Source of the DNA: a virus
Reading direction: 5' to 3' (one strand)
DNA: 41,201 nucleotides
IMG/VR virus record: IMGVR_UViG_3300035698_017699
Span: 1-41,201 of that record
Position numbers and translations under genes: made by a program. Of the stretch, positions 30,354-38,781 are shown piece after piece (within the stretch, counting starts at the first letter, position 1; each line of letters starts with the position of its first letter). The notes beneath the pieces were generated by a model, which worked only from the letters and a program-made list of their open reading frames with translations, had not been told where the DNA came from and did no database searches.

Positions 30354-32489
30354 TAAATAAGTTATCAAAAATATTTTTAACAACAGGAACTGAAACTGCA
30401 TTTCACATTTGTTTATATGCTTGGCTATTTGATACAAAATCGGTAGACCAATTATCAGGGAAGCCTTGTAGTCTAGAATATTCTGTTGGAGTAAGTTTTC
30501 TTATCTGCATTCCCTCTGAAATTTTAATCCCTCTCCTTTATTAGTTGTTAGTGTGGGTGACTGGGTATTTATATTATAAATATTTCAATTAATTCATCTT
30601 CAACTAGGGTTTACATTTGTAATTATTTTTTTACAAACCATATATCATTGCTTGTTTGTAAATCAAGATCAAGTTCATAGTGTACCGCTAACCCTTTCCA
30701 TTATCCTATTATTAAATTTATTAAATAATATTTTTGGTTGTCTATGTCATCATTGAGATGTGTTTAATGTTGGTGCGATGGTATCATATATTCTTTTTAA
30801 ACTTTCATAGCTTAATTTATTATATTGTTCATCTGTCATATAGAATTTCTCGTCAACTTCTTCTTCTAATATATCTTTTAAGAAAGTAGTAAGTTCTTGT
30901 CATTGTGGGAATTTATATATTAAATCTTTTAATGGTATTTTTTCTCATACTATAAAAACTCTTTCTCTGTTTTGTGGTAATCAGAAGTCTTTTGTATTTA
31001 ATACTTTAAAATTAAATAAATACCCTGCTTCCCATATTCTTTCAAATATACTTTTTCTAAACTTGTTAAACTTCTTACTCATCAATCCTTTAACATTTTC
31101 AAAAATAAAATATTTAGGTTGTTTTTTTTCTAATATTTGTAATAAGTATTTTACTAATACCGTTCTTCATCATTCTAAGTTTTGTTTTCATGCCACTGAT
31201 ACATCCTGACAATTATGAACTATCGCATTATTAGCTGTATACGAATTATCATTTTCAACCTCTATATTATAAACTGTATTTATTTCATTTAAATATTCTT
31301 TTGATTTAAAGGGTAGCCATATATATCAACCTATTTCCAATCAATTATCTTGTTTCTTCTTTTCTTTTTTAATATCTAAATCAAAACTATCTCTTTGATT
31401 ACATATTCTTCATTCTATTATACATTTAGGTTTTCTTTTTGTATAATAAATAGACGTTGGTGTTCAATAAACCTTGTGAACTAATTGCTGTATTCATAAT
31501 ATTAAGTTTTTAGATACTGAAGTTACTCTGTAATATCAATTTTTTTTAGTTCAATCTCAATCTATATATCATAATATTAATTGCTCTAAATATTTTTTAT
31601 CTAATCACATTATGTTTGTTGGTATAAATTTTCAATAACTATATTTTCAAAATTGTTCCATATAATCTACTAATTCCGTATTAGTAATATAGTATTTTAA
31701 AACTGTTCTTTCTTCTGCTTTAGAATAATTATATAATCATACTAATAACTCTTCTACTTCTTTATATTCATTTTTATTACAACATAACACAACTCTATTT
31801 GAAGTACTAAATATATTGGGTCATCTACTATATTTTCACCACCAACCATCGGCCAATAATCTTCAAACTAATTTATAAAACTTTAATTCTTTAGTGTTTT
31901 CTGTAATAGTTTCTTGTCTATTAAATCATATAAAATCTCATTTATTTAAATGTTCTACATTTTTCCATTTAGGTTCACTAAAAATTCTTTCATATCTTCT
32001 GATTTTATTATTCCGCTTCCTGGTCATCTCTCTAACATAATAAGGATGTTCATTTGTAGCAAAAGTATCTAAACTTCATTGTATTTTTATTTTATAAATT
32101 CATTTTTTATTTGGTGTTATAAAATGTTTTAATACTTTTTGATATTTATTGGTATGAGTTAAAACATAGTCTCAAACTATTATATCTTTAATATCTTTGT
32201 ATCAATCTTTGGTTAATATCATTGTTCACTCTTTAAAGCAAGGAAATCCACCAGTTAATAAATCAAAATCGTCTAATAAATCTATATCTATTTCAGATAT
32301 ATCTCCTAAGTCTTTGGTATTTGGAAATCTCTTATTATATACTTGTTTTGCGTATTTATCAATTTCTGAATAACCAATGCACTCTACATTCTCTTTTCAA
32401 ATTGATTGTTCAAGAGCTAGATGAAATCATCATACTCAAGCAAAGGTGTCTATATATTTTACTTTTTTACATGCCTTACATTGTTTCAT
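30343..32489 (-). CDS. C5 cytosine DNA methyltransferase with intein; frame break near the 3' end
   Basis: Motif I is Y-I-D-T-F-A-G-V-G-G-F (residues 12-22, its glycines all TGA). Motif IV reads LTGGFP then, after the intein, C427-Q-D-V-S. Motif VI is FIFENVKGL, motif VIII QNRERVFIVG, motif IX TIAPTLNTSQGG and TQSPTLTTNKGEG, and motif X QMGNAVSVPVVK. The intein (residues 84-426) ends just before the catalytic Cys427. The first frame ends by TAA at 30501; motifs IX-X (IRKLTPTEYSRLQGFPDNW onward, 59 residues) lie in the -1 frame to 30343. A missing A in the TTAAAATTT run near 30522-30525 would rejoin them. Spliced and corrected, the enzyme is about 372 residues. It would methylate cytosine in phage DNA, probably to escape restriction. 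Confidence 0.88.
30520..30526 (-). other. Frame break in the C5 methyltransferase
   Basis: In zero frame the gene reads TTA AAA TTT CAG and soon stops. One base back it reads AAA ATT TCA GAG and continues into the conserved motif X. Either a lost A in a run, an assembly error, or Lys-tRNA slippage. Confidence 0.7.
31212..32240 (-). mobile_element. LAGLIDADG intein at the catalytic cysteine of the methyltransferase (343 aa)
   Basis: Block A is CFKEGTMILTKDGYKDIK, block B FATNEHPYYVRE (T-x-x-H), block F TVYNIEVENDNSYTANN, and block G AIVHN followed by Cys. Two LAGLIDADG helices are visible: LVGRLLADGWWG and LILGYIDGDGTKKN, the sign of a DOD homing endonuclease. Insertion is between Pro and Cys of the motif IV PCQ, so the +1 splicing nucleophile is the enzyme's own catalytic Cys. 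Glycines in the endonuclease motifs are partly TGA. Splicing residues look intact. Confidence 0.93.
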
Positions 32490-32509
32490 AATCGTTTCTT
32501 TATTAAGTA

Positions 32510-32653
32510 TTATTTTATTTCAGTAGTTGCTGTTGTAACTGTCATCACCATTTTACCTTTTCAACATTGAGGACATCAATCATTACAATAAGGGCAATAA
32601 CTACATCAGCAAGGGCAAATACATTTACTACATATGTGCATATAATTATTCAT
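32510..32653 (-). CDS. Cysteine-rich small zinc-binding protein (47 aa)
   Basis: MNNYMHICSKCICPCGCSYC is followed by PYCNDGCPQCGKGKM and a Thr-rich tail. Ten cysteines fall in the first 35 residues, in C-x-x-C and C-x-C pairs, enough for two zinc sites or a metallothionein-like cluster. No family recognised. It starts 164 bases upstream of the methyltransferase start on the same strand; a role with that gene is possible but not shown. Two glycines of the cysteine region are TGA. Confidence 0.6.
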
Positions 32654-32692
32654 AGTTTTTGTTTAAGTATTATTATAGCTCCTTATATTAGT

Positions 32693-32914
32693 TTAAAATA
32701 ATCTATTTATTATTCAATCTAAAGCCAAACTTCAAATTAGTTCGTGTTTATTTATGCTTAAACTAGTATTTCATTCTGAATCCACTACACAATATGTATA
32801 ACTAACCCTATCTTCTACAAATGATATTTGGTATCAATCATCTCTATCCCATTTATTTCAAGAGTGAATAAATCAGTTTATTTTCATAATATTTGTAAAT
32901 CTTTTATTTCTCAT
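32693..32914 (-). CDS. Hypothetical small protein (73 aa)
   Basis: The frame MRNKRFTNIMKINGFIHSG continues with GYQISFVEDRVSYTYCV and ends in KHELIGSLALDGIINRLF. Soluble, mixed alpha/beta, no recognised family. TGA codes for six or so of its glycines. It starts three bases after the stop of the 26-residue membrane peptide upstream, which suggests translation as a pair. Confidence 0.55.
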
Positions 32915-32917
32915 AAT

Positions 32918-32998
32918 CTAATAATTTAATAAATAAATTGCTACTCACATTGCTAGTATAGTTGATAATCATAGTATTAGTCTTTCTTTAGGTGTCAT
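32918..32998 (-). CDS. Single-pass membrane peptide (26 aa)
   Basis: MTPKERLILGLSTILAMGVA and a short IYLLNY tail give a positively charged start and one hydrophobic helix, then TAG. It lies between the 73-residue protein and the thioredoxin-like gene without gaps. Too short for family assignment, but the helix is convincing and glycines use TGA. Confidence 0.45.
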
Positions 32999-32999
32999 A

Positions 33000-33245
33000 T
33001 TATTTTATTATTGCTAAAATATCTTTCTCACTTATTTCTCAATTTAATCTAGCTATTTCTTTTTCTCATTTATAGAAGATTATAGTTGGTACATTAGTCA
33101 GCTTTTTATTTCTTATATATCTATCTCTTTTTTTTATATCTGACATTTCAAATTGTTCTACTTTTAAGTTTAGTTTATCAAAGTGTCTTTGGACTAAATT
33201 ACAAGGCTTACATCATTCTAGGTAATATTTTTCTATTCTTATCAT
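33000..33245 (-). CDS. Thioredoxin/glutaredoxin-like protein (81 aa)
   Basis: MIRIEKYYLEGCKPCN carries the redox pair C12-x-x-C15 (G-C-K-P-C) after the first strand, then a helix (LVQRHFDKLN), and later TNVPTIIFYKGEKEIARLNG with the cis-Pro (V-P) and the following strands. It is a short Grx/NrdH-type thioredoxin fold. A partner could be a ribonucleotide reductase or the neighbouring rhodanese. The start ATG overlaps the rhodanese stop by seven bases, so both are probably translated together. Confidence 0.8.
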
Positions 33246-33529
33246 TGTTTATTATTATTCAAATAAGCCTCAATTCCTCACTCTATACTTATTGTATTAT
33301 ATCACATATTTTGTAATACTATTGCCATAAAGTCTGTTCTGCTTCCTGTTCTGCATATTAAATATACTGGTCTACTCATATTTATTTGACTCATATTATC
33401 TATTAATTCATCTTTTGGTATATGTATAGCTTGTGGTATTTTAGGAAGTGTTTTAAACTCTTCTTTTTCTCTTATGTCTATTAATTGGATTTTATTTAGA
33501 TCAAGTTTTTTAAATTCTTTTATGTTCAT
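33239..33529 (-). CDS. Single-domain rhodanese (96 aa)
   Basis: Residues 16-32 read LIDIREKEEFKTLPKIP, then AIHIPKDEL, and the active loop LICRTGSRT with C59. After TGA glycines it ends in GYNTISIEGGIEAYLNNN. These are the L-I-D-x-R-x-x-x-E-(F/Y), I-P and C-R-x-G-x-R hallmarks of a GlpE-like rhodanese, which carries sulfane sulfur on its cysteine. Under the standard code it lacks the final EGG helix. Phage-borne rhodanese is unusual; with the adjacent thioredoxin-like protein it may supply sulfur for tRNA or DNA modification, which is inference. Confidence 0.88.
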
Positions 33530-33555
33530 ATTATATCTTTTTTGTTAAAAACAAG

Positions 33556-33942
33556 TTATTCTAATGGCATTTTACCTCTTTTAAAACATTTTTCGTTATA
33601 GAATTTTCATGATTTTAAATAAAATTCTATTGTATAAATCATTTCTGCTATCATATCATCTCTTGTTTCCTTATCTAATACATTATAATTATATCTTAAA
33701 ACTTCTATAAGTTGTTCATGTGGTAGCATTGTTCAGAAGAAATCATGTTTCCCACTATGTTTAACTACATTTCATAATTTTTTATTAGCTCAATATTCAC
33801 TTCATTCTCTATGTTTTGCAATTAAATGATCCACATTTTCTTTAACCTTATTTCTAATCTTGCGAGTTTTCCTACTTAACTTTTTCTTTTTAAGTTTATC
33901 TGCTCTACTGGTATCATCAATTTTTAAAGGTTGGTTGTTCAT
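33556..33942 (-). CDS. Hypothetical basic protein (128 aa)
   Basis: The N-terminus is highly basic (ADKLKKKKLSRKTRKIRN), then EGSEYGANKKLG, FFGTMLPHEQLIEVL and a helical C-terminal IYTIEFYLKSGKFYNEK. No named motif is seen. A basic N-terminus with a folded second half suggests nucleic acid contact. The start is preceded by a 21-base leader identical to that of the 120-residue gene at 35812. Confidence 0.5.
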
Positions 33943-33944
33943 AA

Positions 33945-34088
33945 TTATTTTTTAATATTATTTAAACATTCCATTATCTCATCTCTTTTTTCTTCTATCA
34001 GTTTATCTATACTAGGTTTATCTAAACTTTGATTTCTATTTTCTATAAGAGTAGTTAGTTCATTTTCTAAGTCTTTTATTATTTTCAT
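33945..34088 (-). CDS. Small coiled protein, paralogue A (47 aa)
   Basis: MKIIKDLENELTTLIENRNQ, then SLDKPSIDKLIEEKRDEI, ending NNIKK. Its sequence aligns along nearly its whole length with the 48-residue product at 35316-35462: (E)-L-E-x-E-L-T-x-L-I-E, L-x-x-P-S-I-D-K-L-I-x-E-K-R-x-E-I. Probably a helical hairpin. Function unknown. Confidence 0.55.
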   Translation of the reverse strand: MKIIKDLENELTTLIENRNQSLDKPSIDKLIEEKRDEIMECLNNIKK

Positions 34089-34091
34089 TAT

Positions 34092-34298
34092 TTATTTATT
34101 TAATTTTAATTCTAATTTATTAATAACATCTTTACTTATTCTAATAATTTTGTTACCCCATCCCTCTTTTCAAGTCATTATAGTTTCCTTTAATCAATTT
34201 TTATATATCAACATAACTAGACTAGGTATAGATATTCAAAAATAATTAGCCACTTCTTTTCTTGTAAAATATTTCTTTTCAAGTTCTTGTCCTTTCAT
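34092..34298 (-). CDS. Small HTH protein, MerR/excisionase-like (68 aa)
   Basis: MKGQELEKKYFTRKEVANYF, then GISIPSLVMLIYKNG: (Y/F)-(F/L)-T-R-K-E-V-A-x-x-(F/L)-G-I-S, the helix-turn-helix of excisionase and MerR-type small regulators. The wing is TGKEGWGNKIIRIS. It may act in excision or in transcription control of the cluster. The TGA glycine at the turn (FGIS) matches the family's conserved Gly. Confidence 0.7.
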
Positions 34299-34319
34299 CT
34301 TTAGTATTATATTATGTAA

Positions 34320-34424
34320 TTAAAAATCTATCGTAAAACCATCTTCATATTCTCAATCTAAAAAGAAAAATCATATAAAAAATAATGTTATCCATATAAT
34401 TAAAAATATTTGTATTGCATTCAT
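34320..34424 (-). CDS. Single-pass membrane peptide (34 aa)
   Basis: MNAIQIFLIIWITLFFIGFF gives one strong membrane helix, followed by an acidic tail (LDGEYEDGFTIDF). No family. Likely inner membrane; the acidic tail would lie in the cytoplasm or periplasm depending on orientation. Confidence 0.45.
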
Positions 34425-34446
34425 ATTCCTTTATTTAATATATAAA

Positions 34447-34845
34447 CTAATTAATTTTTTCTAAAACTTGCCCTAATTTTGTAAATTTTTCTAGTCATAT
34501 TATTTCAAAGTAAAATTTTCAACTCCAATTGTTTATTTGGGTAATTCAGAAATTTAATCAAACCTCAAAAATATATTGTTTTTTTAGTCTTTCGTGTAGA
34601 GTTTTTATATTTTCTCTAAAATTATCTAATAGTTCTGCTCTTTTATAATGGTTACATTTTCTACAAGAACATAATAAATTATTTTCGTTATTCATTAAAT
34701 TATTAGTAGAATATCTAGAGTTTCAAGAAATTCTTTGAGGTACAATATGGTCTATTTGCATTTCTTTATATTCTATTTTTCTTCAACAATATCAACATCT
34801 ACCCTTTGTTTCATTATAAAATTTTTCTCTATCAGATTTCTTCAT
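34447..34845 (-). CDS. HNH endonuclease (132 aa)
   Basis: GRCGYCG (C17, C20) and MQIDHIVPQ (D32-H33) followed by NNENNLLCSCRKCNHYKRA form a complete HNH zinc-bound nuclease (C-x-x-C, D-H-x-x-P, N-x-x-x-L-x-C-x-x-C-N). A free-standing homing endonuclease or a packaging-associated HNH are the usual options; its distance from TerL favours the first. The C-terminal half (KLGQVLEKIN end) is helical. Stop is TAG. Confidence 0.88.
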
Positions 34846-34870
34846 CGTTTCTTATTATTAATAATATAAA

Positions 34871-35020
34871 CTAATTAATCTCTCATCTTTGTTTTGCCCA
34901 ATGTTCTCTATAATGCTCTTGGTGTTCTTTACATCTATAATAAAATCAACAGAATAATTTACAATTAGGACATTTTTTATTTATAGAAATATCATAAGCT
35001 ATTTTTCTTTTTTTAGACAT
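34871..35020 (-). CDS. Small zinc-knuckle protein (49 aa)
   Basis: MSKKRKIAYDISINKKCPNC continues KLFCGFYYRCKEHQEHYREH. Two or more Cys pairs with His suggest a single zinc finger in a basic short protein. Its ATG lies inside the end of the 99-residue gene (overlap of eight bases). No family recognised. Confidence 0.5.
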
Positions 35021-35312
35021 ATCTTTTAAGTGTAATAATTAAAGTATATTTATCCGACATTAATCATATACATTCATATCATTTTAACAGCTGTATCCAC
35101 TGCATTATTTCTCATTTTTTATATGATTCATAGTTTTTATAGTTTGTAGGTAAATATCATTCAACTACTATATTTCATTTAGAAGACATAGATATTTGTG
35201 GATGCTTTATTTCTAACTCTAATTGTATAATTTTTATTTCTTCTGTATTATATATATAATTTAAGTTTTTTCTTTTTCTTAAATCAATATCTTTTAAATA
35301 AACTTCTTTCAT
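35013..35312 (-). CDS. Hypothetical protein (99 aa)
   Basis: MKEVYLKDIDLRKRKNLNYI, a helical LELEIKHPQISMS part, then YKKGEIMQWIQLLKGYECIG and TLIITLKRYV. Mixed fold of unknown family. The context is the small-gene part of the early operon; the ATG follows AGATT. Confidence 0.5.
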
Positions 35313-35315
35313 AAT

Positions 35316-35462
35316 CTATCTATTAATAATATTATCTAAAACCTCCACTATTTCATTTCTTTTTTCTTTTATTAGTTTATCTATACTTGGAATATTTAAG
35401 TTTTGTGTTTTCTTTTCTATTAATTCTGTTAATTCAGTTTCTAGTTCTGTTATTGTTTTCAT
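35316..35462 (-). CDS. Small coiled protein, paralogue B (48 aa)
   Basis: MKTITELETELTELIEKKTQ, then NLNIPSIDKLIKEKRNEI, ending in DNIINR. It is about half identical to paralogue A at 33945-34088, so a recent duplication with other genes inserted between. Function unknown. It overlaps the 120-residue gene by 13 bases. Confidence 0.55.
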   Translation of the reverse strand: MKTITELETELTELIEKKTQNLNIPSIDKLIKEKRNEIVEVLDNIINR

Positions 35463-35812
35463 AATAAATTGTTATCAAGTAAATATTCTAGCATTTTTTC
35501 TATTGCTTGTAGTAGAGTTTTTCAACTAACTCAATGTATTCTAGTTATATTCATTCAATGTTGATATTGTACATACCAAGTAAAATCAAAAGGTCAGAAA
35601 TTTAAAAAATATCATTCTAGCTGTTTTGGCAAAAACTCTATTGCTTCTTCTAATGTTAAAGTTTTATATTTAAATATTAAATTTTCTTCACTATATAAAT
35701 TAAAAGTACATATATCAGGTTTTACTTCTTTAAACATTTGAAACCAACAATATTCAGTTTTTTTTAAATAAGGAGCTAGTCTTTTACTTAATTCTAAGTT
35801 TATTGTTTTCAT
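35450..35812 (-). CDS. Hypothetical protein (120 aa)
   Basis: MKTINLELSKRLAPYLKKTE, YCWFQMFKEVKPDICTF, LTLEEAIEFLPKQLEG, and after further TGA glycines GKTLLQAIEKMLEYLLDNN. The repeated L-x-E-A-I-E-x-(L/M)-L pattern suggests two similar helical ends around a beta part. I recall no function. Under the standard code only the N-terminal 66 residues are seen. Confidence 0.55.
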
Positions 35813-35814
35813 AA

Positions 35815-36012
35815 TTATTTTTTAATATTAATATTCTCACACTCACTCTCATCTACTATTAATGAGCTACAGGCTTGTTCCATCATAAACCTAACTCTTT
35901 CTTTAGTACTTTCTACTATGTCACATATAACTACATATTCTTTTCATTTGTATTTTAATATAGTAAGATCGTTTCCTACCATAAACTCTTTAGGTGTTAT
36001 TAGTTTTTTCAT
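35815..36012 (-). CDS. Hypothetical small protein (65 aa)
   Basis: MKKLITPKEFMVGNDLTIL followed by KGKEYVVICDIVESTKERV and an MMEQACSSLIVDESE tail. An alpha/beta pattern, no recognised family. It lies directly downstream of the DPPY methyltransferase. Confidence 0.5.
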
Positions 36013-36052
36013 TTTTTAATTATTTAATAATTTTAAATTCTTCTCAAAGTTT

Positions 36053-36829
36053 TTATTTTATTCTTTCTTTAGCAATATTAAAATAAGTTTCATCTAGCTC
36101 TATTCAAATTCACTTAATGGGATTTTTAATATACCTTTTCACTTCTTTATTAATTTCATTAATTGCAACTCAAATAGTTCAGCTTCACATAAAGAAATCA
36201 GCAATAAGTCATCAATTAGAATGAGTTAATATAAGTTTTTTATATAAATCTACAGGTTTTTGAGATGTATGTATTTTACTTCAAGCACTAGGTTCTGGAA
36301 TATCTAAAATTACATCAGTAGGATAATTACTGTATTCTCTTTTAAATTCTGCTTTATGGCTTGGTCTTACTCATGCAATAGTTCAAAATCTTCCTTTTCA
36401 AGCTTTAATAGTTTTATCACAAATAATTAATCATTGAGGATTGTATATCATTCTTCTTTTTTCTCATATTTGAGATATATGTCCCATAGGAGCTTTGCTA
36501 AAGACAAGTATATCTTCGTGTTTTGTCATAGGTCTATTTTTACTATGTACAAAATTAGTAGAATTGTTTTTTATCCAAGTATATTTATATTTATAATTTT
36601 CTATATCTGATAACATAACTCTAGGAGTAAAACTTCAACTTGCAAATATTATTATACTTCAATTTGGTTTTAATTTTTCCCAAGTTAAATCAAAGAATTT
36701 ATTAAAATCTACATATTTATCCCACTTACTAGCTATGGTATTATACGGGGGGTCAGTAATTATTAAATCTATACTATTATCTTCTAATTTATCCATTTCC
36801 TCTAAACATTCTCAATTTATTAGTTTCAT
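36053..36829 (-). CDS. DNA methyltransferase, DPPY (N6-A/N4-C) type (258 aa)
   Basis: Motif IV comes first (IDLIITDPPYN, D26-P-P-Y29), motif I last (ADFFMGSGTIGVAI, glycines by TGA), with PSAGSKIHTSQKPVDL in between, the beta-class order of N6-adenine/N4-cytosine methyltransferases. GIGIELDETYFNIAKERI closes the SAM site. Length 258 fits phage members. No restriction enzyme is next to it, so it is an orphan: it may protect phage DNA or mark it for packaging or replication control. Start context AATTATG. Confidence 0.92.
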
Positions 36830-36831
36830 AA

Positions 36832-37224
36832 TTATTTATGGTTATGTAATATACAAATATTCTTTTCTTCACAATCAGCACAATTTCTTAGTATTCTTTT
36901 ATTCTTTACATCCATACATCATTTTACTTCTAGTTCTTTAGTCATTTCTTCTGGTGTAAGTTTTGGTTTTTCAATTATTTCAGGTTTAAGAGTATTTTTA
37001 ATTTCTAAAATTCTTCTTATTTCTTTATTAATCTTACAACATAAATCTGTATGGCTATCTGCTTCTTCTCTTGTAACATTATTATTTATTTCTTCTTGTG
37101 TTACTTGCTGTAATCAAGCTAATGATTCAAGCACACTTCTTTCAGTTTCTAGTATTTTAGTTATCTTTTTTGGTTTTTCTTCAGGATGATTAGTTTTATC
37201 CTGCCTGTAATTAAAATTATTCAT
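36832..37224 (-). CDS. Hypothetical protein with Cys motif (130 aa)
   Basis: MNNFNYRQDKTNHPEEKPKK leads into a long helical part (ETERSVLESLAGLQQVTQE, RREADSHTDLCCKINKEIRR) and a C-terminal CMDVKNKRILRNCADC with ICILHNHK, a possible four-ligand zinc site. Helical N-terminal and zinc end may form a DNA-binding protein, but no family is recognised. Confidence 0.5.
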
Positions 37225-37244
37225 AATTATTTATTATTTATAAA

Positions 37245-37880
37245 TTAAAAATCATATATTAAACTAAGTTTAGTTTCTTTTGGATATTCTCACTTCTTCC
37301 ATACACAGTGCATATACTCAACAGAATCTGTTCTTCAATCTTGAGTAAAGCCCATTCTTCTATTGTGTACATATGTTCTAATTGGCATGTGTTTTTTCCA
37401 AAATTCTTGCCTAACCTTTCATCAAAAATAGTTTAATCTCAAAAGCATTATCACATATCCTCACTCTTTACAACATTTTAATGCTTCAACTATTATATCT
37501 TGTGCAATATTAAAAGGTGGATTAGTTATAATTAAATTATAACCAACAACACTTGACTCAGACCATTTAGTAAAATCTAAATGATGAGCAGCTAAACTAT
37601 CTTCCCTTAAATCGTTTGTAGTAAGAAAATTACTATCTACACCTAAATCAATTAATACCTCTGGATAACTCATATCATTATATTTTATAAATTCGCCAGT
37701 TTCTTTATTTATATGCTCTAAATTACCTCAAGCACATGGATCTAAAATTAAAGCACCTCTTAAAATATAATTTTCATCCTCACAAAATTTTTCTAAAAAA
37801 GATTTTATTGGTTTTTGGGGCGTAACATAATAATCTGCTATATGAGTATCTCTTGCCTTACTTCTATTTGTTGAACTCAT
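37245..37880 (-). CDS. Class I methyltransferase, NPPF type (211 aa)
   Basis: ALILDPCAGGN (residues 44-53) is motif I and LIITNPPFN (N120-P-P-F) is motif IV, in gamma-class order, followed by EGGYVIMLLRLNYFGG. N-P-P-F is typical of N6-adenine methyltransferases. It lacks a clear target-recognition domain (211 residues), as in small phage adenine methylases. It is the third methyltransferase of the window. Overlaps the next gene by one base (TAATG). Confidence 0.85.
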
Positions 37881-38056
37881 TATTTTAATTTATTAGTTAT
37901 AAATTCTTTAGCTTTCCTTGCTATTTTTATGCTTTCATATAATGCTAAATATTTTGTTTTATATTTAAAATATTTAACTGTAATCCAACCTATAAATACT
38001 ATTAAAAATAAATAACTTAATGTTAAATATATTATTGCCCCATAAGAAATTTTCAT
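37880..38056 (-). CDS. Small membrane protein (58 aa)
   Basis: MKISYGAIIYLTLSYLFLIV continues FIGWITVKYFKYKTKYLA and a basic helical tail. One N-terminal membrane helix, then a charged amphipathic part. No family. Its stop and the next start share TAATG. Confidence 0.5.
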   Translation of the reverse strand: MKISYGAIIYLTLSYLFLIVFIGWITVKYFKYKTKYLALYESIKIARKAKEFITNKLK

Positions 38057-38066
38057 AATATTTTAA

Positions 38067-38741
38067 TTAATTTTCTAATTTTTTTTGTTCAAATCTAGTT
38101 GCTAATTTATCCTTTAATGCATCTAAAGCTGGATTTTCTATTTCTCAAAAAGCAATTTTTCTACTATTATCTACAAATACATTTAATTGATTTGTAACAT
38201 TAGTAATACCTGCATTAATATTTTTTCTAGAGTCGTTCCAATTCTTATTCTCTATCATCTGTTGTCTCATAGCATAAAGTTCTTTTAATGCTCACATATA
38301 TTCAAATGGTGTCCATTTTTTTGCTTTGTCTGAAACAAACAGCGACGCTTTTTCAATAATATTCTCCTGTTGTGCATACATACTTTGTTTTATACCCTCT
38401 AAGTGTTCTTCTAATTCTAAATTATCTGGCTTCTCATAATTTTTAAAATGATTTGCTATAACTGATTTCACAGATTTCTCAGAAGTATATCAAACCCAAC
38501 CTTTAACTGTGGCTAACTTATTTATTTGTACAAATATAGACTTAGTTGATATTCACATTAAATGTAAGCTTACAACATGATCTCTTTTTGCTTTCGTGCT
38601 TGCATCATCACCTCTAATGTTTCAAGTTTTGTTTGCAAATTCCATTCATGGTTCAACAGATGCTAATTTTTCCATAGTTTTCATAATTGCAACTTCATCA
38701 ACCCTAGATAATTCTTTAAGTTTTTTTAATTTCTTTGCCAT
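38067..38741 (-). CDS. HTH protein, candidate small terminase (224 aa)
   Basis: MAKKLKKLKELSRVDEVAIM starts a basic, helical chain with HVVSLHLMGISTKSIFVQIN, a helix-turn-helix with T/S at the recognition helix, and KWTPFEYMGALKELYAMRQQ later; the C-terminus has RFEQKKLEN. Size, HTH and coiled region fit a small terminase (DNA-recognising partner of TerL), though it lies 8 kb upstream of TerL. Alternatives are a replication or transcription protein. Confidence 0.5.
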
Positions 38742-38781
38742 ATTTTAGTTTTATGTGTAAAGTATATTTATATACTACCCA

